IMG/VR virus record: IMGVR_UViG_3300030012_002104
Span: 1-36,957 of that record
Length of the DNA stretch: 36,957 nt
Reading direction: 5' to 3' (one strand)
Source: a virus
Positions 12,199 through 22,886 of the stretch are shown here, piece after piece. The notes under the pieces were generated by a model, which made no database searches, was not told where the DNA came from, and saw only the letters and a list, made by a program, of their open reading frames with translations. How positions within the stretch are numbered: the stretch's first letter is position 1; every line of letters starts with the position of its first letter. A program made the translations under genes and the position numbers.

Positions 12199-15100
12199 TT
12201 AATTTCCTAAATTTATATATAGTTTATTTTGTCTCTTTAAAAATTCATTTAACATGCCTCTGTCACCATTTTTACCATAAGCATCATCATGTGATATGTC
12301 TCCATTAACCACAGCATCTTGAAGGTTTCTTCTAAATTGTTGCACATCTTCTTTATTATATAATCTAACATCTGCTTTTCTTAGCATTTCAAATACCTTG
12401 CTTGCCTTTAAGTAAGGTTTTGTTTGTAATACTCTAGTTCTTATTAAAGGAATTTCTTGAAAGTTAATAGTACCTTCATCATTTCTAACTCTAGGTAGCC
12501 TAGCATCTTTCATTAAAGATACACCTATTGCAGTATTTCTTTGTATTGTTGATAAAGCACCACCACCTAAAAAGTTTACCCATGTCTTATATGTTTCAGG
12601 ACTTACATCAAAGAAACCACCTTGATAATCGTTACCACCTGATACATCGCTTACCCATTTTGCTCCTTTAACATATATGTCAGATGTGTATTTTTTATGT
12701 TTCATAAAGTCAGGTCTTACATTCTTTGAGTATTCATATGGGTATAAATCATCACCTTTAAAATCTTTACCCTCCCCAATCATAACTAAGGGGTCTGTAA
12801 TAGTAGGTGATAAAGCCTGTATTGCTGTTCCACCACCCATAGGATTAAATGAATGGTCTGCAGAAACAAATGCTCTAGCTATTGCATCTCCAAACTTTAT
12901 TGTTCCATCCATGTAATCATAAGATATACTACCTAGTGCTTTAAACATTCCCCAACCATAAGGCATCCTTAGCTTAAAACCCATTTTGCAGTTAGGCTTC
13001 ATAAATATCATATAGTTATCTTTTTCATAAGCAGAAACTTCATCATCATAATTTTCGCATACTGCTTTGTTGTAAAATTGATTTAACATTCCTGATGCAA
13101 ACAATCCTGATGAAACTGCTACCCCTGTTGGAGTTCCAATAGCTCTTCTTCCTACATTAACAGCACCTTGTACACCTGCGTTAAAGAATAAATAAAATGA
13201 ATTTATTAATGAACTCCACTCACCTTTTCTATTAAAGTTTATAGTTAAGTCTTTTGCAACTGCAACAGCTTTAGCTTTTGATAATCCACTTTTTTTCATT
13301 CTATAATAAGTAGATAGTCTTACAGCCTGTTCTACTGTTTCGTTCATGTCCTCAATCCACTGTACAATAGCTCCAATAGTTTTTCTAGTATTTCCTCTAC
13401 TGCCTGCTAATCTAATTCTATTTTCTATCTCACTCATTTTTTCTTCTATAGATTTAGAATCAAACCATCCCATTTGACCACCTTCACGTTTGTATTCCTC
13501 ATAAAGGTTTTTCCAATCATTACCAAACATACCTGCCTTCTTATACCCTCTAGTGTTTTTATATATACCAACTAAAGCTTTTCGTGTGTCGTTAACTATT
13601 TGTAATGCAATTTTAGGATTATAATCAATATTTAGATTTGCAAATGCTGTTTGTATATCTCTCTCAAAGTTAGTTATGATAAAATCAGGATTCCATGTAG
13701 TGTAGTTTCTTCTTAAAAATGAATTAATTTTATTTAAAATAAACACACTTTTTTCTACACCGAGATTATTCATTGTAGTTACTAATGGATTTCTAACAAC
13801 CCTACCAAACTTATCTCTTACAACAGTAGAGCTGTCATTAATTTCAATTACATATTGTTTTACTTTTCCATCTTTATCTATTTCTCTAAAACCTATTTCA
13901 TTGTCAGCTAATTCTTTAGAACCTACATATTCAAAATTACCATCATCATCCCATATTGGTTTTGTTTTAACAAATGTTGGTCTTTTTATTTTCCATAACT
14001 CTGATGGGTTTTTACGTATAAGTTTAGCTAATGCTTTAACTACATTTTGTTGTTCAACTCTTTTTATTGTTTCTTGATAATCAGCCACAGCTTGAAGAAC
14101 TACGTTTCTAGCTCTATCACTTCTACCTGTAGCTGTGTGTACATCTCTTCCCTGTACATTAAAACCACTTCTTACATTTTGAATTATTCTTTGTACTGTT
14201 GATGGAGATTTAAGAGGCACATAAAAATCCCATTGACTTTTGTATTGGTCATACTGCTCTTGATTAATTAAGCCACTTTTTCTTAAAAGCTCTAGCCTAG
14301 GTGTTGTTACTTTTCTATGGAAAGTGTTTGCGATTCTTTCGAGTTTTGTTCCATCAAACTCCTCCATAATTTCAAGAGCTTCTTTGTCTGTCATTCCTGA
14401 ACCTTTTAAATTTTCACCGTTAGAACGTTCTTTAATAAGTTTGTTTCTTGATATTGCATGTTTTGCATATAGATAGTTTTCAAATTGCTCCATAGTAAAA
14501 CCACTGTTTATTACAGCCTCTATTATTTTCTCTACATCCTTACCTACTTTTTCTACTTTAAATTTAGTTTTACCCGGAAACTGTATCATTTTTAAATAGA
14601 CATCAGTGTCAGGACTTACATATTTCAATGTATCCTGTACTACTTTCATTCTATGATATTTATCTGCTAACTTTTGGAAAAAGTAATCACTAAGGGTTTC
14701 AGGCGATAGTTCTAATCTTGATTTTAAAGACTTAAGCTGATATGATGTTTTCTTTCTTATATCAATTTCATTAGCGTCAAATACTACAATACCTTTTGCT
14801 GTTGCATTTAGTCCTGCAGGCTTTACTCCTGATACAAAAGTAAGTCCATCAATTCCTGCCTTCAATAAAAATTCAGATGTTTCTTTTAGTGTGTCATTTA
14901 GGTTAACAGGTGGGTTCACGCCTTTTCTAGCAACACTTCTTTTGTAGAATACTGTAGATAGGTAAGTATATATATCTCTTGTTATAAACCTACCCATATC
15001 AGTAAAGTATTCTCCGGGCACTGCATTGTACGCTTGACCGTTACCCCATACTATATTGTCATACTCAGCCATCTCACCACTTTGCAATGTGTTATGCAGA

Positions 15101-18100
15101 TTTAAAAATACATCTAACTCAGGTTTAGTAAGATTATATTCAGCGTGCTCTAATAGTTTTATTGTTTGTTCTCTTGTAGGCGAGTCACCCCATTCTAAAT
15201 AGTCATATTCTTCAGGCTTTTTGCCTTTATGTACAACTACTTCATATACTGTGGGAGATGTGCTAGGGTTATTTACATCGTATCCTTGAAATGCATACCA
15301 CCTAGCTAGCTCATATTTATCTGTAAGGTAAGTACCCCAACCTTGCTGTCTGCCTGTACGCATTCTTTTGTCAGGGTCAAATTTTTTGATTAGTCCTGTA
15401 TCAGAACCATGAAAGCCTGTTATTTGATAAGATTTCCCTTCCCTGATAGACTTTCTAATTTCTTCACTTCTTGCTTTAGAGTCTCTAGCAACCTTAACCG
15501 GTTCTCTGTTTTCAAGACCCCTATCCTTTGTAGCTTGCTCAAGCTCCTGAGGACTTGTGGTGGTGGTAAATCTGTCATCCGTTACTCCTTTTCTTTCTTC
15601 TGCAACTGTTTTAAAACTTACTAAATCTGATGGTCTCGCACCTGCGTTAATATACAAATCTTTTTCTAAATACCAAAGCAATGCTTGTACATCCTCAGGG
15701 TTTATTGTTTCACCTGTTGGATTAAATTCTTTATTCTTTGTTAACCTAAGAGCTATGGTATTTAAAATTCTATTCATAGCACTTCTCTCTGCGTCATTAC
15801 GAGGAGCTTCAACTAGTGCAGTTTTAACTTCACCTTTTTTTGTAGTGGTTGTTGTTACAGGTGTTCCCATCCATCTATTATAAGTTCTTGTCCACCATAA
15901 ATCATATGTTGGTAATTCACTTATACCATTCATATTAAGAAAAAATGCACCTAGCTTTTTACCAAAACGTTGTGCACCATAATGTTGCTTTGTTATGGTA
16001 ACACCACCTCCTGTACCAAGCTCATTTTGAATAGTTAGTCCTACATGTTTTTCTAGCATAAATCTCATAGCACCATCAAGACCTAGCTTTTTAATAAGGT
16101 TATCTATAGCTAGTAAATTTTTCATAGCTGTTTCATATCTCAGACCACCAACTAGTTTTTGCGTACCATCTATGTCTTTATAGAATACAGCGTCAACTAA
16201 TTTTTTCTCACCTGTTTTTACCCTATTCCCTGTAACAGGGTCTGTTTTATAAACATCTGTTTCGTGTTTTTTTATTGTAAACTTTCCGGTTTCTAGGTAT
16301 TCTTCTACTAGTCCAAACGCTTGATTGTAATTTGTTCTTACTTTTTGACCGTTAGATGTTATAGCTAGTAAAAGTTTTGCAAACACGTTATGTCCTTCTG
16401 TTTGCATAGCAGGTATAGATTCTCTCATTATAGATATAGTACCTTCTACCTCTTCGTTATACCATTTCTGTGCTTCGTTTAAATTTATATTTCCTTTTGC
16501 TACAGCAGTCATAATATCTCTTAAACCTCTAAGCACACCTCTATTAACCACTTTATTCCTGTAATCTTTTGACTTTACAAGGTCAGGTGTTAATACATTT
16601 TTTTCTGCTAACTTTATAGCAATATCTTTAACAGGTATAACATCATAAGATTTATCACCTTGTCTTACGCTAAGATTGTTTACCTCACGTACATTGTTGT
16701 TAACTTTAAATTCTTTCTTACCAAATATTTCTGAATACATTGCTTCCATGTTCTCAGGTAAGTCTACAGTATCGCTAGCTTTCTTTAAAAAATCTTTAAT
16801 ATAATTTTTAGCTTCATTATAAAATTTAATTAAAGGAGAAGTCCCTATAAGACTATTGTTATCTAAAATATAATCTACACCATTCTTTTCAAAATACTCT
16901 TGTGGAGTAAGCTTAGTGTTTACTTTATTATATATATCCATATACGCTTTCATGTCAGCGTTAGACATAGTTTTAAAATGTACTCCTAAAAATTCTTCTA
17001 ATACTGTGTTTTTAGTAGCTCCTGCATATAAGGATAATAATACTTTGTTATGACCGTCTTTTGTTTTTATAACATCTGTACTACCCAAAGCCTGTGCTAT
17101 TGTAGTGTTTTCATCTAATCCTTCACCCTCTGTAAACTCTTTCCAAATCTTCTCAGCTTCTTTTCTAGAAACATTTTCATCCTTCATTATCTTTTCTATT
17201 TCAAGCTTGTCATATAAAATTTTAGCATCTTCATGTATTTTTATCATTGCAACAGCATCAAATGATTCTAGGTTAGGATTTAACTCTGTTTGTCCTATCA
17301 TAAGTTTTATAAAGTTTCCTGTGTTGCTATCTATTTTATTAGACTGTACTGCTCTATCTACTGCTCTTACTGAATTTTTTTTGTTAAATCCACGTATATA
17401 AAGTCTTTTATTGTTTCTGTCAGAATACTTAGCTACTTCTTTTGCTATAGCTCTGTTCTTTCCATTCTGCATGTAGTTAACGCTAACCCCTATACCCGGC
17501 ATTACACTAAACCCTACTAACTGTGCAGACAATTCTTCAAACGTTGGAAGCTGATATTCAAAAGACTCATCTCCTATTCCTATAGTATGGAATGCTCCCC
17601 TAGTTGTTCTACCTAGTTCTTCTTCAGCCATTTCAACTGCTACACCATGAAAACCACCTCTTTCTAGCATTTTATTAAATTGAGTTTGTTTAACTTTTGG
17701 GTTTTTCTTAGCAAATGCTTTTACAAAAGCAGTACGAAATGCTACTTCTTTTAACTGCTTGCTACCTTTTACTATACCTGCACCTGCAGATTCAGTAACG
17801 GTTTCTATTAAATTATCTAAACTTGCGTTGGCTAAAGCCTCCATAAAGCCCTGACCATCTCTTAAGATAACTGCTTTAAGTCCATCTCTGTTTTCATACT
17901 CTCCTACAGCGACTGTATCTATCATTCTCTCAGCTGTAGAGCTAGCTGTCCCTAAAATCATACCTCCGTAAACTCTACCTCTTAGGTTTCCATATACAAC
18001 CGAGCTTCCTGTTACAGCATATTGAGTCAATCTATTTTGTAAAACCTTCTGACCTTTTTTAGATAACAATCTAGTAATGCCTGCTTTCATAACTTTTTTT

Positions 18101-19350
18101 GCACTTTCTGTCGCAACTTTTGTAGTCCCTGCTGTGAAAAAAAATTCAATGCCGTACTTAGGTAAGTTAGTAACAATATTATAAAAGGTTGCTCCCCAAC
18201 TAGGATTTCGTAAACTTTTTTCAGAGAATTGTTTTAATACGAGCAGTTCCTCATTTGTCAATATTTGTTCGCCTGTTTTCTCTTCCTCTTCTAGTTTTTC
18301 AATTAAAAAATATATTTGAGTTAATTCAGCTAACATAGATGCATCACCTGCAAATGGTAGTTTCCTCTCAAAAGGCACAAGATATCCACTCTCTAAGTCT
18401 TCTTTAAAAGCGTCAGCCATGGTGAACTCTTGTTCAGATAAATCTAGATTGAATATGTCTAAGTCAGTTAATTTTTCTTTGTAACCCTTTTCTATAACAC
18501 CCTCTTGATTTAAAAGCCTAAACCCTTTATCATGTGCGTCTTGTACATCTGCCCATTTTTCGCCTAAATTCATAGCTTCTGCTTCTTCTTTTGAGTTAGG
18601 CATAGAAAGTAATAGCTCGAGTATTTCTTGGTTTTCTACAGGGTCTACATATATTTCAGGATTTGCAGGGTCTGTTGTTTCGTCAGCCATTTGTACTAAA
18701 GTATAATTACCCTCTCTTCTATCTATTCCATCAACCTCATTGTAAAACTTCGTAGTTTCTATGTATTCGCTAAGCTGTGATATATCAGCATTATACTTAC
18801 CATAAAAAGGATTAAATGAATTATATATATTGTTAGGGTTTATTCTTGTTACCTTAATATCTTGAATATTAGGAGTCTCTCCCTGTATTGCGTTTTTAAA
18901 GACAGGATTCTTTCTAAGCTCTTCTATTGCTAGATATTCACCCATATCTAAATCGCTTTCAGCTAGCTCAACGATATCGGGGTATTTTTTTCTTAATCTA
19001 GGGTCTGCTGATATGTTGTTTATTATTTCTTTTGCTGTGAATTTTACTTGTTTAGGTTTTTCTTTCTTATACTTTTTTAGAGATACGGGTATTAAATCAC
19101 CACCTCTTAAAATAACTTTTTCCCAATCGTTGTTTCTCCAAACAAATATATTATTTTTTTCTATTTTATATTTATTGTTGTCTTCAGGAATATATTTAAA
19201 TAATTTATTCTTTTTATCATCTTTTGTTGCTGTATTGTATATGTAGCCATTATATTTAAAAAATCTATTTGTACCTAGTTCTTCACGTGCTTTCCTAAAG
19301 GCTTCTCCTTTAGTTAAAGATATGTCTTCAAATGTACTATAATCTGTCAT
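12199..19350 (-). CDS. giant polyvalent virion protein with ADP-ribosyltransferase-like domain
   Basis: 2,383 residues, about a fifth of the genome. Around H1314 the sequence reads FHGSDTGLIKKFDPDKRM, then GRQQGWGTYLTDKYELARWY, the pattern of ADP-ribosyltransferases in polyvalent proteins (HG...F...G.G.Y.t....A..YA). From about 1860 to 2090 it matches the large-polyvalent-protein domain LPD38: NYTTWNPDFIITNFERDIQ and later AKDLTINFNRKGEWSSLINS followed by a hydrophobic FYLFFNAGV segment. Alanine/glycine-rich stretches at about 390-520 may be amphipathic or membrane-active. Polyvalent proteins are packaged and injected with phage DNA. As the last of three large genes before the holins, it takes the place of T7 gp16-type ejection proteins. 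No transglycosylase site was recognised. Confidence 0.8.
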   Translation of the reverse strand: MTDYSTFEDISLTKGEAFRKAREELGTNRFFKYNGYIYNTATKDDKKNKLFKYIPEDNNKYKIEKNNIFVWRNNDWEKVILRGGDLIPVSLKKYKKEKPKQVKFTAKEIINNISADPRLRKKYPDIVELAESDLDMGEYLAIEELRKNPVFKNAIQGETPNIQDIKVTRINPNNIYNSFNPFYGKYNADISQLSEYIETTKFYNEVDGIDRREGNYTLVQMADETTDPANPEIYVDPVENQEILELLLSMPNSKEEAEAMNLGEKWADVQDAHDKGFRLLNQEGVIEKGYKEKLTDLDIFNLDLSEQEFTMADAFKEDLESGYLVPFERKLPFAGDASMLAELTQIYFLIEKLEEEEKTGEQILTNEELLVLKQFSEKSLRNPSWGATFYNIVTNLPKYGIEFFFTAGTTKVATESAKKVMKAGITRLLSKKGQKVLQNRLTQYAVTGSSVVYGNLRGRVYGGMILGTASSTAERMIDTVAVGEYENRDGLKAVILRDGQGFMEALANASLDNLIETVTESAGAGIVKGSKQLKEVAFRTAFVKAFAKKNPKVKQTQFNKMLERGGFHGVAVEMAEEELGRTTRGAFHTIGIGDESFEYQLPTFEELSAQLVGFSVMPGIGVSVNYMQNGKNRAIAKEVAKYSDRNNKRLYIRGFNKKNSVRAVDRAVQSNKIDSNTGNFIKLMIGQTELNPNLESFDAVAMIKIHEDAKILYDKLEIEKIMKDENVSRKEAEKIWKEFTEGEGLDENTTIAQALGSTDVIKTKDGHNKVLLSLYAGATKNTVLEEFLGVHFKTMSNADMKAYMDIYNKVNTKLTPQEYFEKNGVDYILDNNSLIGTSPLIKFYNEAKNYIKDFLKKASDTVDLPENMEAMYSEIFGKKEFKVNNNVREVNNLSVRQGDKSYDVIPVKDIAIKLAEKNVLTPDLVKSKDYRNKVVNRGVLRGLRDIMTAVAKGNINLNEAQKWYNEEVEGTISIMRESIPAMQTEGHNVFAKLLLAITSNGQKVRTNYNQAFGLVEEYLETGKFTIKKHETDVYKTDPVTGNRVKTGEKKLVDAVFYKDIDGTQKLVGGLRYETAMKNLLAIDNLIKKLGLDGAMRFMLEKHVGLTIQNELGTGGGVTITKQHYGAQRFGKKLGAFFLNMNGISELPTYDLWWTRTYNRWMGTPVTTTTTKKGEVKTALVEAPRNDAERSAMNRILNTIALRLTKNKEFNPTGETINPEDVQALLWYLEKDLYINAGARPSDLVSFKTVAEERKGVTDDRFTTTTSPQELEQATKDRGLENREPVKVARDSKARSEEIRKSIREGKSYQITGFHGSDTGLIKKFDPDKRMRTGRQQGWGTYLTDKYELARWYAFQGYDVNNPSTSPTVYEVVVHKGKKPEEYDYLEWGDSPTREQTIKLLEHAEYNLTKPELDVFLNLHNTLQSGEMAEYDNIVWGNGQAYNAVPGEYFTDMGRFITRDIYTYLSTVFYKRSVARKGVNPPVNLNDTLKETSEFLLKAGIDGLTFVSGVKPAGLNATAKGIVVFDANEIDIRKKTSYQLKSLKSRLELSPETLSDYFFQKLADKYHRMKVVQDTLKYVSPDTDVYLKMIQFPGKTKFKVEKVGKDVEKIIEAVINSGFTMEQFENYLYAKHAISRNKLIKERSNGENLKGSGMTDKEALEIMEEFDGTKLERIANTFHRKVTTPRLELLRKSGLINQEQYDQYKSQWDFYVPLKSPSTVQRIIQNVRSGFNVQGRDVHTATGRSDRARNVVLQAVADYQETIKRVEQQNVVKALAKLIRKNPSELWKIKRPTFVKTKPIWDDDGNFEYVGSKELADNEIGFREIDKDGKVKQYVIEINDSSTVVRDKFGRVVRNPLVTTMNNLGVEKSVFILNKINSFLRRNYTTWNPDFIITNFERDIQTAFANLNIDYNPKIALQIVNDTRKALVGIYKNTRGYKKAGMFGNDWKNLYEEYKREGGQMGWFDSKSIEEKMSEIENRIRLAGSRGNTRKTIGAIVQWIEDMNETVEQAVRLSTYYRMKKSGLSKAKAVAVAKDLTINFNRKGEWSSLINSFYLFFNAGVQGAVNVGRRAIGTPTGVAVSSGLFASGMLNQFYNKAVCENYDDEVSAYEKDNYMIFMKPNCKMGFKLRMPYGWGMFKALGSISYDYMDGTIKFGDAIARAFVSADHSFNPMGGGTAIQALSPTITDPLVMIGEGKDFKGDDLYPYEYSKNVRPDFMKHKKYTSDIYVKGAKWVSDVSGGNDYQGGFFDVSPETYKTWVNFLGGGALSTIQRNTAIGVSLMKDARLPRVRNDEGTINFQEIPLIRTRVLQTKPYLKASKVFEMLRKADVRLYNKEDVQQFRRNLQDAVVNGDISHDDAYGKNGDRGMLNEFLKRQNKLYINLGN

Positions 19351-19352
19351 TA

Positions 19353-21374
19353 TTAATCTTCCTCTTGTGAAGGTGTTCCTGCGTCAGGATTTCTTATGCT
19401 ATCAAAAGCTTCGTTCTTTAGTTGTATTTCCATAGGTGTCGTAAGTCTCCTGTCTACTGTCCCTACTATATCATAAAATGCAGGATGATAAACCGGCTCT
19501 AAATTTAACCAATCCCATGGTTCTCCTTCAGGATTCATAGTTCCATATACCTCATTAAGTCTTTGTATTATATCACTAATCATACCATCGTTAGCAAATG
19601 AATACTTCTGTTTAGCATCACCTTTAAACTTATTATTTTCATTGTAAGCTATTGAAGCCTGTATATAGTTTATAACTGCTGTTGGATTTTGTATTACCAT
19701 TCCATCTAGCCATTGATGTGAACCTTTTTTTATTCTTACTTGGTTTTTACCTTGCTGTAATAGAGGTTCAAATTGGTTAAATGCATCGTGCGATAATTTT
19801 TTAGATTCAAATCCTAGTAGATTATTAGGGTGCACATCTAAAATATTACTATACATAGCATTTTGTGTTACGCTATTCATTTTATGTTTTTGACCAATTA
19901 GACTAATTATTTCATACAAAGAATATTCGCTATCACTGTCATCGTTTTTACTATACAGCTCATCCGGATGGTTTTTTAACCATAACATAAAGTCCTGTGC
20001 AGTAAAGAAATCATTTTCTTCTTGATATTCTTTAATTAACTCAGGCATAAATTGATTTACAATTTCAGAATTTAAACTTACAAAACCCCCTTTATCTGTA
20101 TCTTCGTTTAAATATAATTGTGCAAATTTAGATGGTTCAGTTTTATGCATCCAACGCAAAGGACTTACTTTATTTCCGTTTATAATAGTTGCTATATCTG
20201 CTCCATCTTCCGTTTTTGTCATTCTCTTTGCTACTTCTACAACAATATCCTTATAATCTCTGCCTGCTAATTGTTCATCTGAAGACAGAAAATCAAACCA
20301 AGAGCTATTATTAGCTACAAAACGTTCTGCCTCTACCATAAGATTAGCAAACTCTTTATCTTTTGGTTTGTTGTAGTTTTTGATAACCTGATGTATTTCG
20401 TCTATTTTTAATCTTTTTTTACCCATTGTTAAATTATAAGAAAGTTCTATAGCTTTTTCTAAAATTGCAACCTCAGCATCAATAGCCTCAGGACTCTTTT
20501 TAGATTCTGATAAGTCTAAATAGTATGAACGGTCAAGCATGTCATCACCAAATATACTTTTAGCCATATCTAGAACTCTTTCTAATCCATCTTTGTCATC
20601 ATGAATCAAACCCATTGCTAACATTTGTGCAAACTCGTCACCATTCATATCAAGGTCTTTTAAATATTGTGCGTTATCAAACAAATTAGGATTTTCTATT
20701 ATATCGCTTGCAAATATCTTTTTTTCTAAAGCTTTGTAATCTTTATCATATTTTGTTTTATCAAAACCATTGACCTGCTTTACATATTCATCAAACTTAA
20801 AAAGGAGAGATTTATTATGTGATTGTTTTTGGTTTTGAAAGTTAGTATCAGATACATATTTCTCGTAATCTGCTTGTGTTGGGAATGTTTTTGTAATGTA
20901 TTGGTCACCTTGTTTTATTTTGTAAGTGACTTCAAGGCTTTTTTTATAATTTTTAATCAGTTGTTCTTCAGCTTGCTCTATTGTGCTAAAATATCTTACC
21001 CCACCATCTTTTATGTTAAATTGTCCCTCGCCATTTTTATCTTCCATAAAAACAGCAAATCTTCCTGCGTTTTTATTTGCTAAAACAATAGGAGATTTAT
21101 TAGGGTCAGAGTATAAATCGTAATATTGGTCGTAGGATAGATTGTTAAACGTAGAGTCTAATCGGCTTTGTATAGTTTTTCGGTCTCTGCCTTCCATGTT
21201 TTTCAATATAGGTTTAACCTCTGCATTATAAAAGTCGTTTAGATTTGAATATTTAAAGTTATTATATTGAGGATGCTGTATGATTTTACCACCATACGCC
21301 TCCATCCCATCGTACACTGTATATTCGTTTCGCTTTTTTTCGTCCTTTAGCCAAGCTCCATTATCCCATTCCAT
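19353..21374 (-). CDS. large virion protein, probable ejection (internal core) protein
   Basis: 673 residues, hydrophilic, mostly helical in appearance, with no signal peptide and no recognised domain. It lies between a gp14-like candidate and the giant polyvalent protein, with 2 and 9 bases between genes. This order (small, medium, very large) is that of internal core proteins in T7-like podoviruses, which are ejected to form a channel across the cell envelope. The role is inferred from order and size only. Start ATG 21374 follows AAGGAAC. Confidence 0.6.
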   Translation of the reverse strand: MEWDNGAWLKDEKKRNEYTVYDGMEAYGGKIIQHPQYNNFKYSNLNDFYNAEVKPILKNMEGRDRKTIQSRLDSTFNNLSYDQYYDLYSDPNKSPIVLANKNAGRFAVFMEDKNGEGQFNIKDGGVRYFSTIEQAEEQLIKNYKKSLEVTYKIKQGDQYITKTFPTQADYEKYVSDTNFQNQKQSHNKSLLFKFDEYVKQVNGFDKTKYDKDYKALEKKIFASDIIENPNLFDNAQYLKDLDMNGDEFAQMLAMGLIHDDKDGLERVLDMAKSIFGDDMLDRSYYLDLSESKKSPEAIDAEVAILEKAIELSYNLTMGKKRLKIDEIHQVIKNYNKPKDKEFANLMVEAERFVANNSSWFDFLSSDEQLAGRDYKDIVVEVAKRMTKTEDGADIATIINGNKVSPLRWMHKTEPSKFAQLYLNEDTDKGGFVSLNSEIVNQFMPELIKEYQEENDFFTAQDFMLWLKNHPDELYSKNDDSDSEYSLYEIISLIGQKHKMNSVTQNAMYSNILDVHPNNLLGFESKKLSHDAFNQFEPLLQQGKNQVRIKKGSHQWLDGMVIQNPTAVINYIQASIAYNENNKFKGDAKQKYSFANDGMISDIIQRLNEVYGTMNPEGEPWDWLNLEPVYHPAFYDIVGTVDRRLTTPMEIQLKNEAFDSIRNPDAGTPSQEED

Positions 21375-21383
21375 AAAAGTTCC

Positions 21384-22028
21384 TTATCTATAGTTGTTTA
21401 CTATTTCATTAAATTTATCATTTGTAGTTCCAAAATTCATCTTTCCCCAAGCTATGAATCCTTTCATTTGTTCAGGGTCATTAAATGGGGGATTGTCTAA
21501 ATCGTACATCTGAGGAGCTCCACTTCCATCAAATTTAAATTGATTTTCTATTCCACCTTGGACAAAACTTGTAGCTAGATTAGCATACTGCATGTTTTGC
21601 TGATTAAAGAATTGTCTTCTAGCTTCCATAGACTGTCTTTCGTTTTGCTCTAAACCTAATTCAAATTGATTTAATTGATTTTGTGCATTTTCCTTGTATG
21701 TTTCGTTTTGCATTGCAATCTCGTTACTTATTTTAGTAACTCTCTCCTGAGTTTCTCTGTCTACTTTTCTTAATAATTCATCGGTAATTATAGAGTTTTG
21801 CGTATTATTTTGGAATGACCTACCCATAATTTGTGATTTTGATTGGTCTCTTATATCTAATGCAGGTCTTGTTGCTTGCTGTATTCTATTGCCTATATTT
21901 AAACCTTCTTTAGCCTTTTTTTCTAGGTCTGCAAGTATTCGTTTTTCTGCTTCAGAACGCCTATATCTAGGTGGAGCTTTTTGTGTTGCTGTTCCTATTG
22001 CTCCTATTAAAGGTGCTACCCACCACAT
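21384..22028 (-). CDS. internal virion protein, gp14-like candidate
   Basis: 214 residues. The N-terminus is hydrophobic and Gly/Ala-rich (MWWVAPLIGAIGTATQKAPP), followed by a long Gln/Asn/Glu-rich helical region (about 25-150). This layout (short N-terminal membrane-seeking segment plus long polar helices) is common in small ejection proteins such as T7 gp14. It begins one base after the adaptor gene ends. Function is inferred from layout and from the two large genes that follow. Confidence 0.55.
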   Translation of the reverse strand: MWWVAPLIGAIGTATQKAPPRYRRSEAEKRILADLEKKAKEGLNIGNRIQQATRPALDIRDQSKSQIMGRSFQNNTQNSIITDELLRKVDRETQERVTKISNEIAMQNETYKENAQNQLNQFELGLEQNERQSMEARRQFFNQQNMQYANLATSFVQGGIENQFKFDGSGAPQMYDLDNPPFNDPEQMKGFIAWGKMNFGTTNDKFNEIVNNYR

Positions 22029-22029
22029 A

Positions 22030-22629
22030 TTAAATTACCTCCCTTACTCTATTTACCATATCTCTATCACCCTCTTGGTTTTTAATTTTTTCTATAGCTC
22101 TATTCCATAGATTCAAAAAAGACGCTGATGCATTTGGGTCATCTTTTAGCGTAGCTATATGACACGCATAATATACCAAATCTTTATGATAAATTTCAGG
22201 AATACTTGGTACAGAATTTAAGGTATATTCAGTAGGTACTGCTACATATTTTACCCTTAAACTGTCACCGGTTCTTAAATTATGTGAGAATATTAAACTT
22301 TCATTATTAATTGCATACCCTACAGGAGTACCATCATGCACGGTGTTGTCGTTTTTATAATAAAAATCTTCTTCAAACATTGGCTTTATTTTCTTTCCGT
22401 TTACTAATACGGTTTTCATGCTTTTAAATGCATGGCTGTCTATTTTACTGCCTGCTCCCGGTAAATCAAATGTATTTGTATTTGTTATACCTGTATAAGC
22501 TAAAAGCTCTTCTAAAAGATTTACTTCTCTACATAGTTCTTGTTCTGCTTCGTACATTAAGTTAACTAGTAAAGCTCTATCAGCATTTACCATTAACTCT
22601 GCTTTATCTACTAGTTTACTCCACTGCAT
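22030..22629 (-). CDS. head-tail adaptor-like protein
   Basis: 199 residues. The N-terminal helical part (WSKLVDKAELMVNADRALLV), the beta-rich middle and the end segment (DLVYYACHIATLKDDPNASA, then NLWNRAIEKIKNQ) look like phage adaptor proteins that form the ring between portal and tail tube. A second adaptor-like gene occurs at 26269-26952, so one may be the tail-tube gatekeeper. Alternatives are a gp11-like tail tubular protein. Conserved aromatic and helical features support a structural role with fair confidence. Confidence 0.6.
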   Translation of the reverse strand: MQWSKLVDKAELMVNADRALLVNLMYEAEQELCREVNLLEELLAYTGITNTNTFDLPGAGSKIDSHAFKSMKTVLVNGKKIKPMFEEDFYYKNDNTVHDGTPVGYAINNESLIFSHNLRTGDSLRVKYVAVPTEYTLNSVPSIPEIYHKDLVYYACHIATLKDDPNASASFLNLWNRAIEKIKNQEGDRDMVNRVREVI

Positions 22630-22637
22630 TTATTCTC

Positions 22638-22886
22638 CTAATGTGTATGTGTTGTTATATCTGACTGTATTTGTGTTATATCTGCTTGAATAGCTGTAAT
22701 ATTTGTTTGAATTTGTGCTATATCAATTCTTATTTGTGATAGACTTAAATCTACCTGTAAATCTTTTGTCTCTAATTCTTGAACTCTTTCTTTTAAGATT
22801 TTTAACTCTGCTAATAATGAATTTATAGATGACTTTATTTCGTTATTAGCTTTGTTTTGTATATTATCGTTTTTTATATAGCTCAT
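22638..22886 (-). CDS. small coiled-coil tail-associated protein
   Basis: 82 residues. From about residue 45 the sequence shows near-perfect heptad repeats (DIAQIQTNITAIQADITQIQ and on), ending in THTH. The repeated I-x-x-I-Q-x-D-I pattern is typical of trimeric coiled coils in phage fibres, and the terminal His residues could bind a metal. It shares an ATGA overlap with the tail-nozzle gene before it. It may be a short fibre or fibre-attachment stalk. Confidence 0.65.
   Translation of the reverse strand: MSYIKNDNIQNKANNEIKSSINSLLAELKILKERVQELETKDLQVDLSLSQIRIDIAQIQTNITAIQADITQIQSDITTHTH

Noticed and set aside
15557-15883. + strand open frame of 108 codons inside the giant gene
   Set aside because: Shadow of the 2,383-residue gene; no start signal and no protein-like domain.
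22638-22760. Short repeated DNA units that might suggest a CRISPR-like or iteron array
   Set aside because: They are in-frame codons of a heptad coiled-coil repeat (IQxDIT), not spaced identical repeats.
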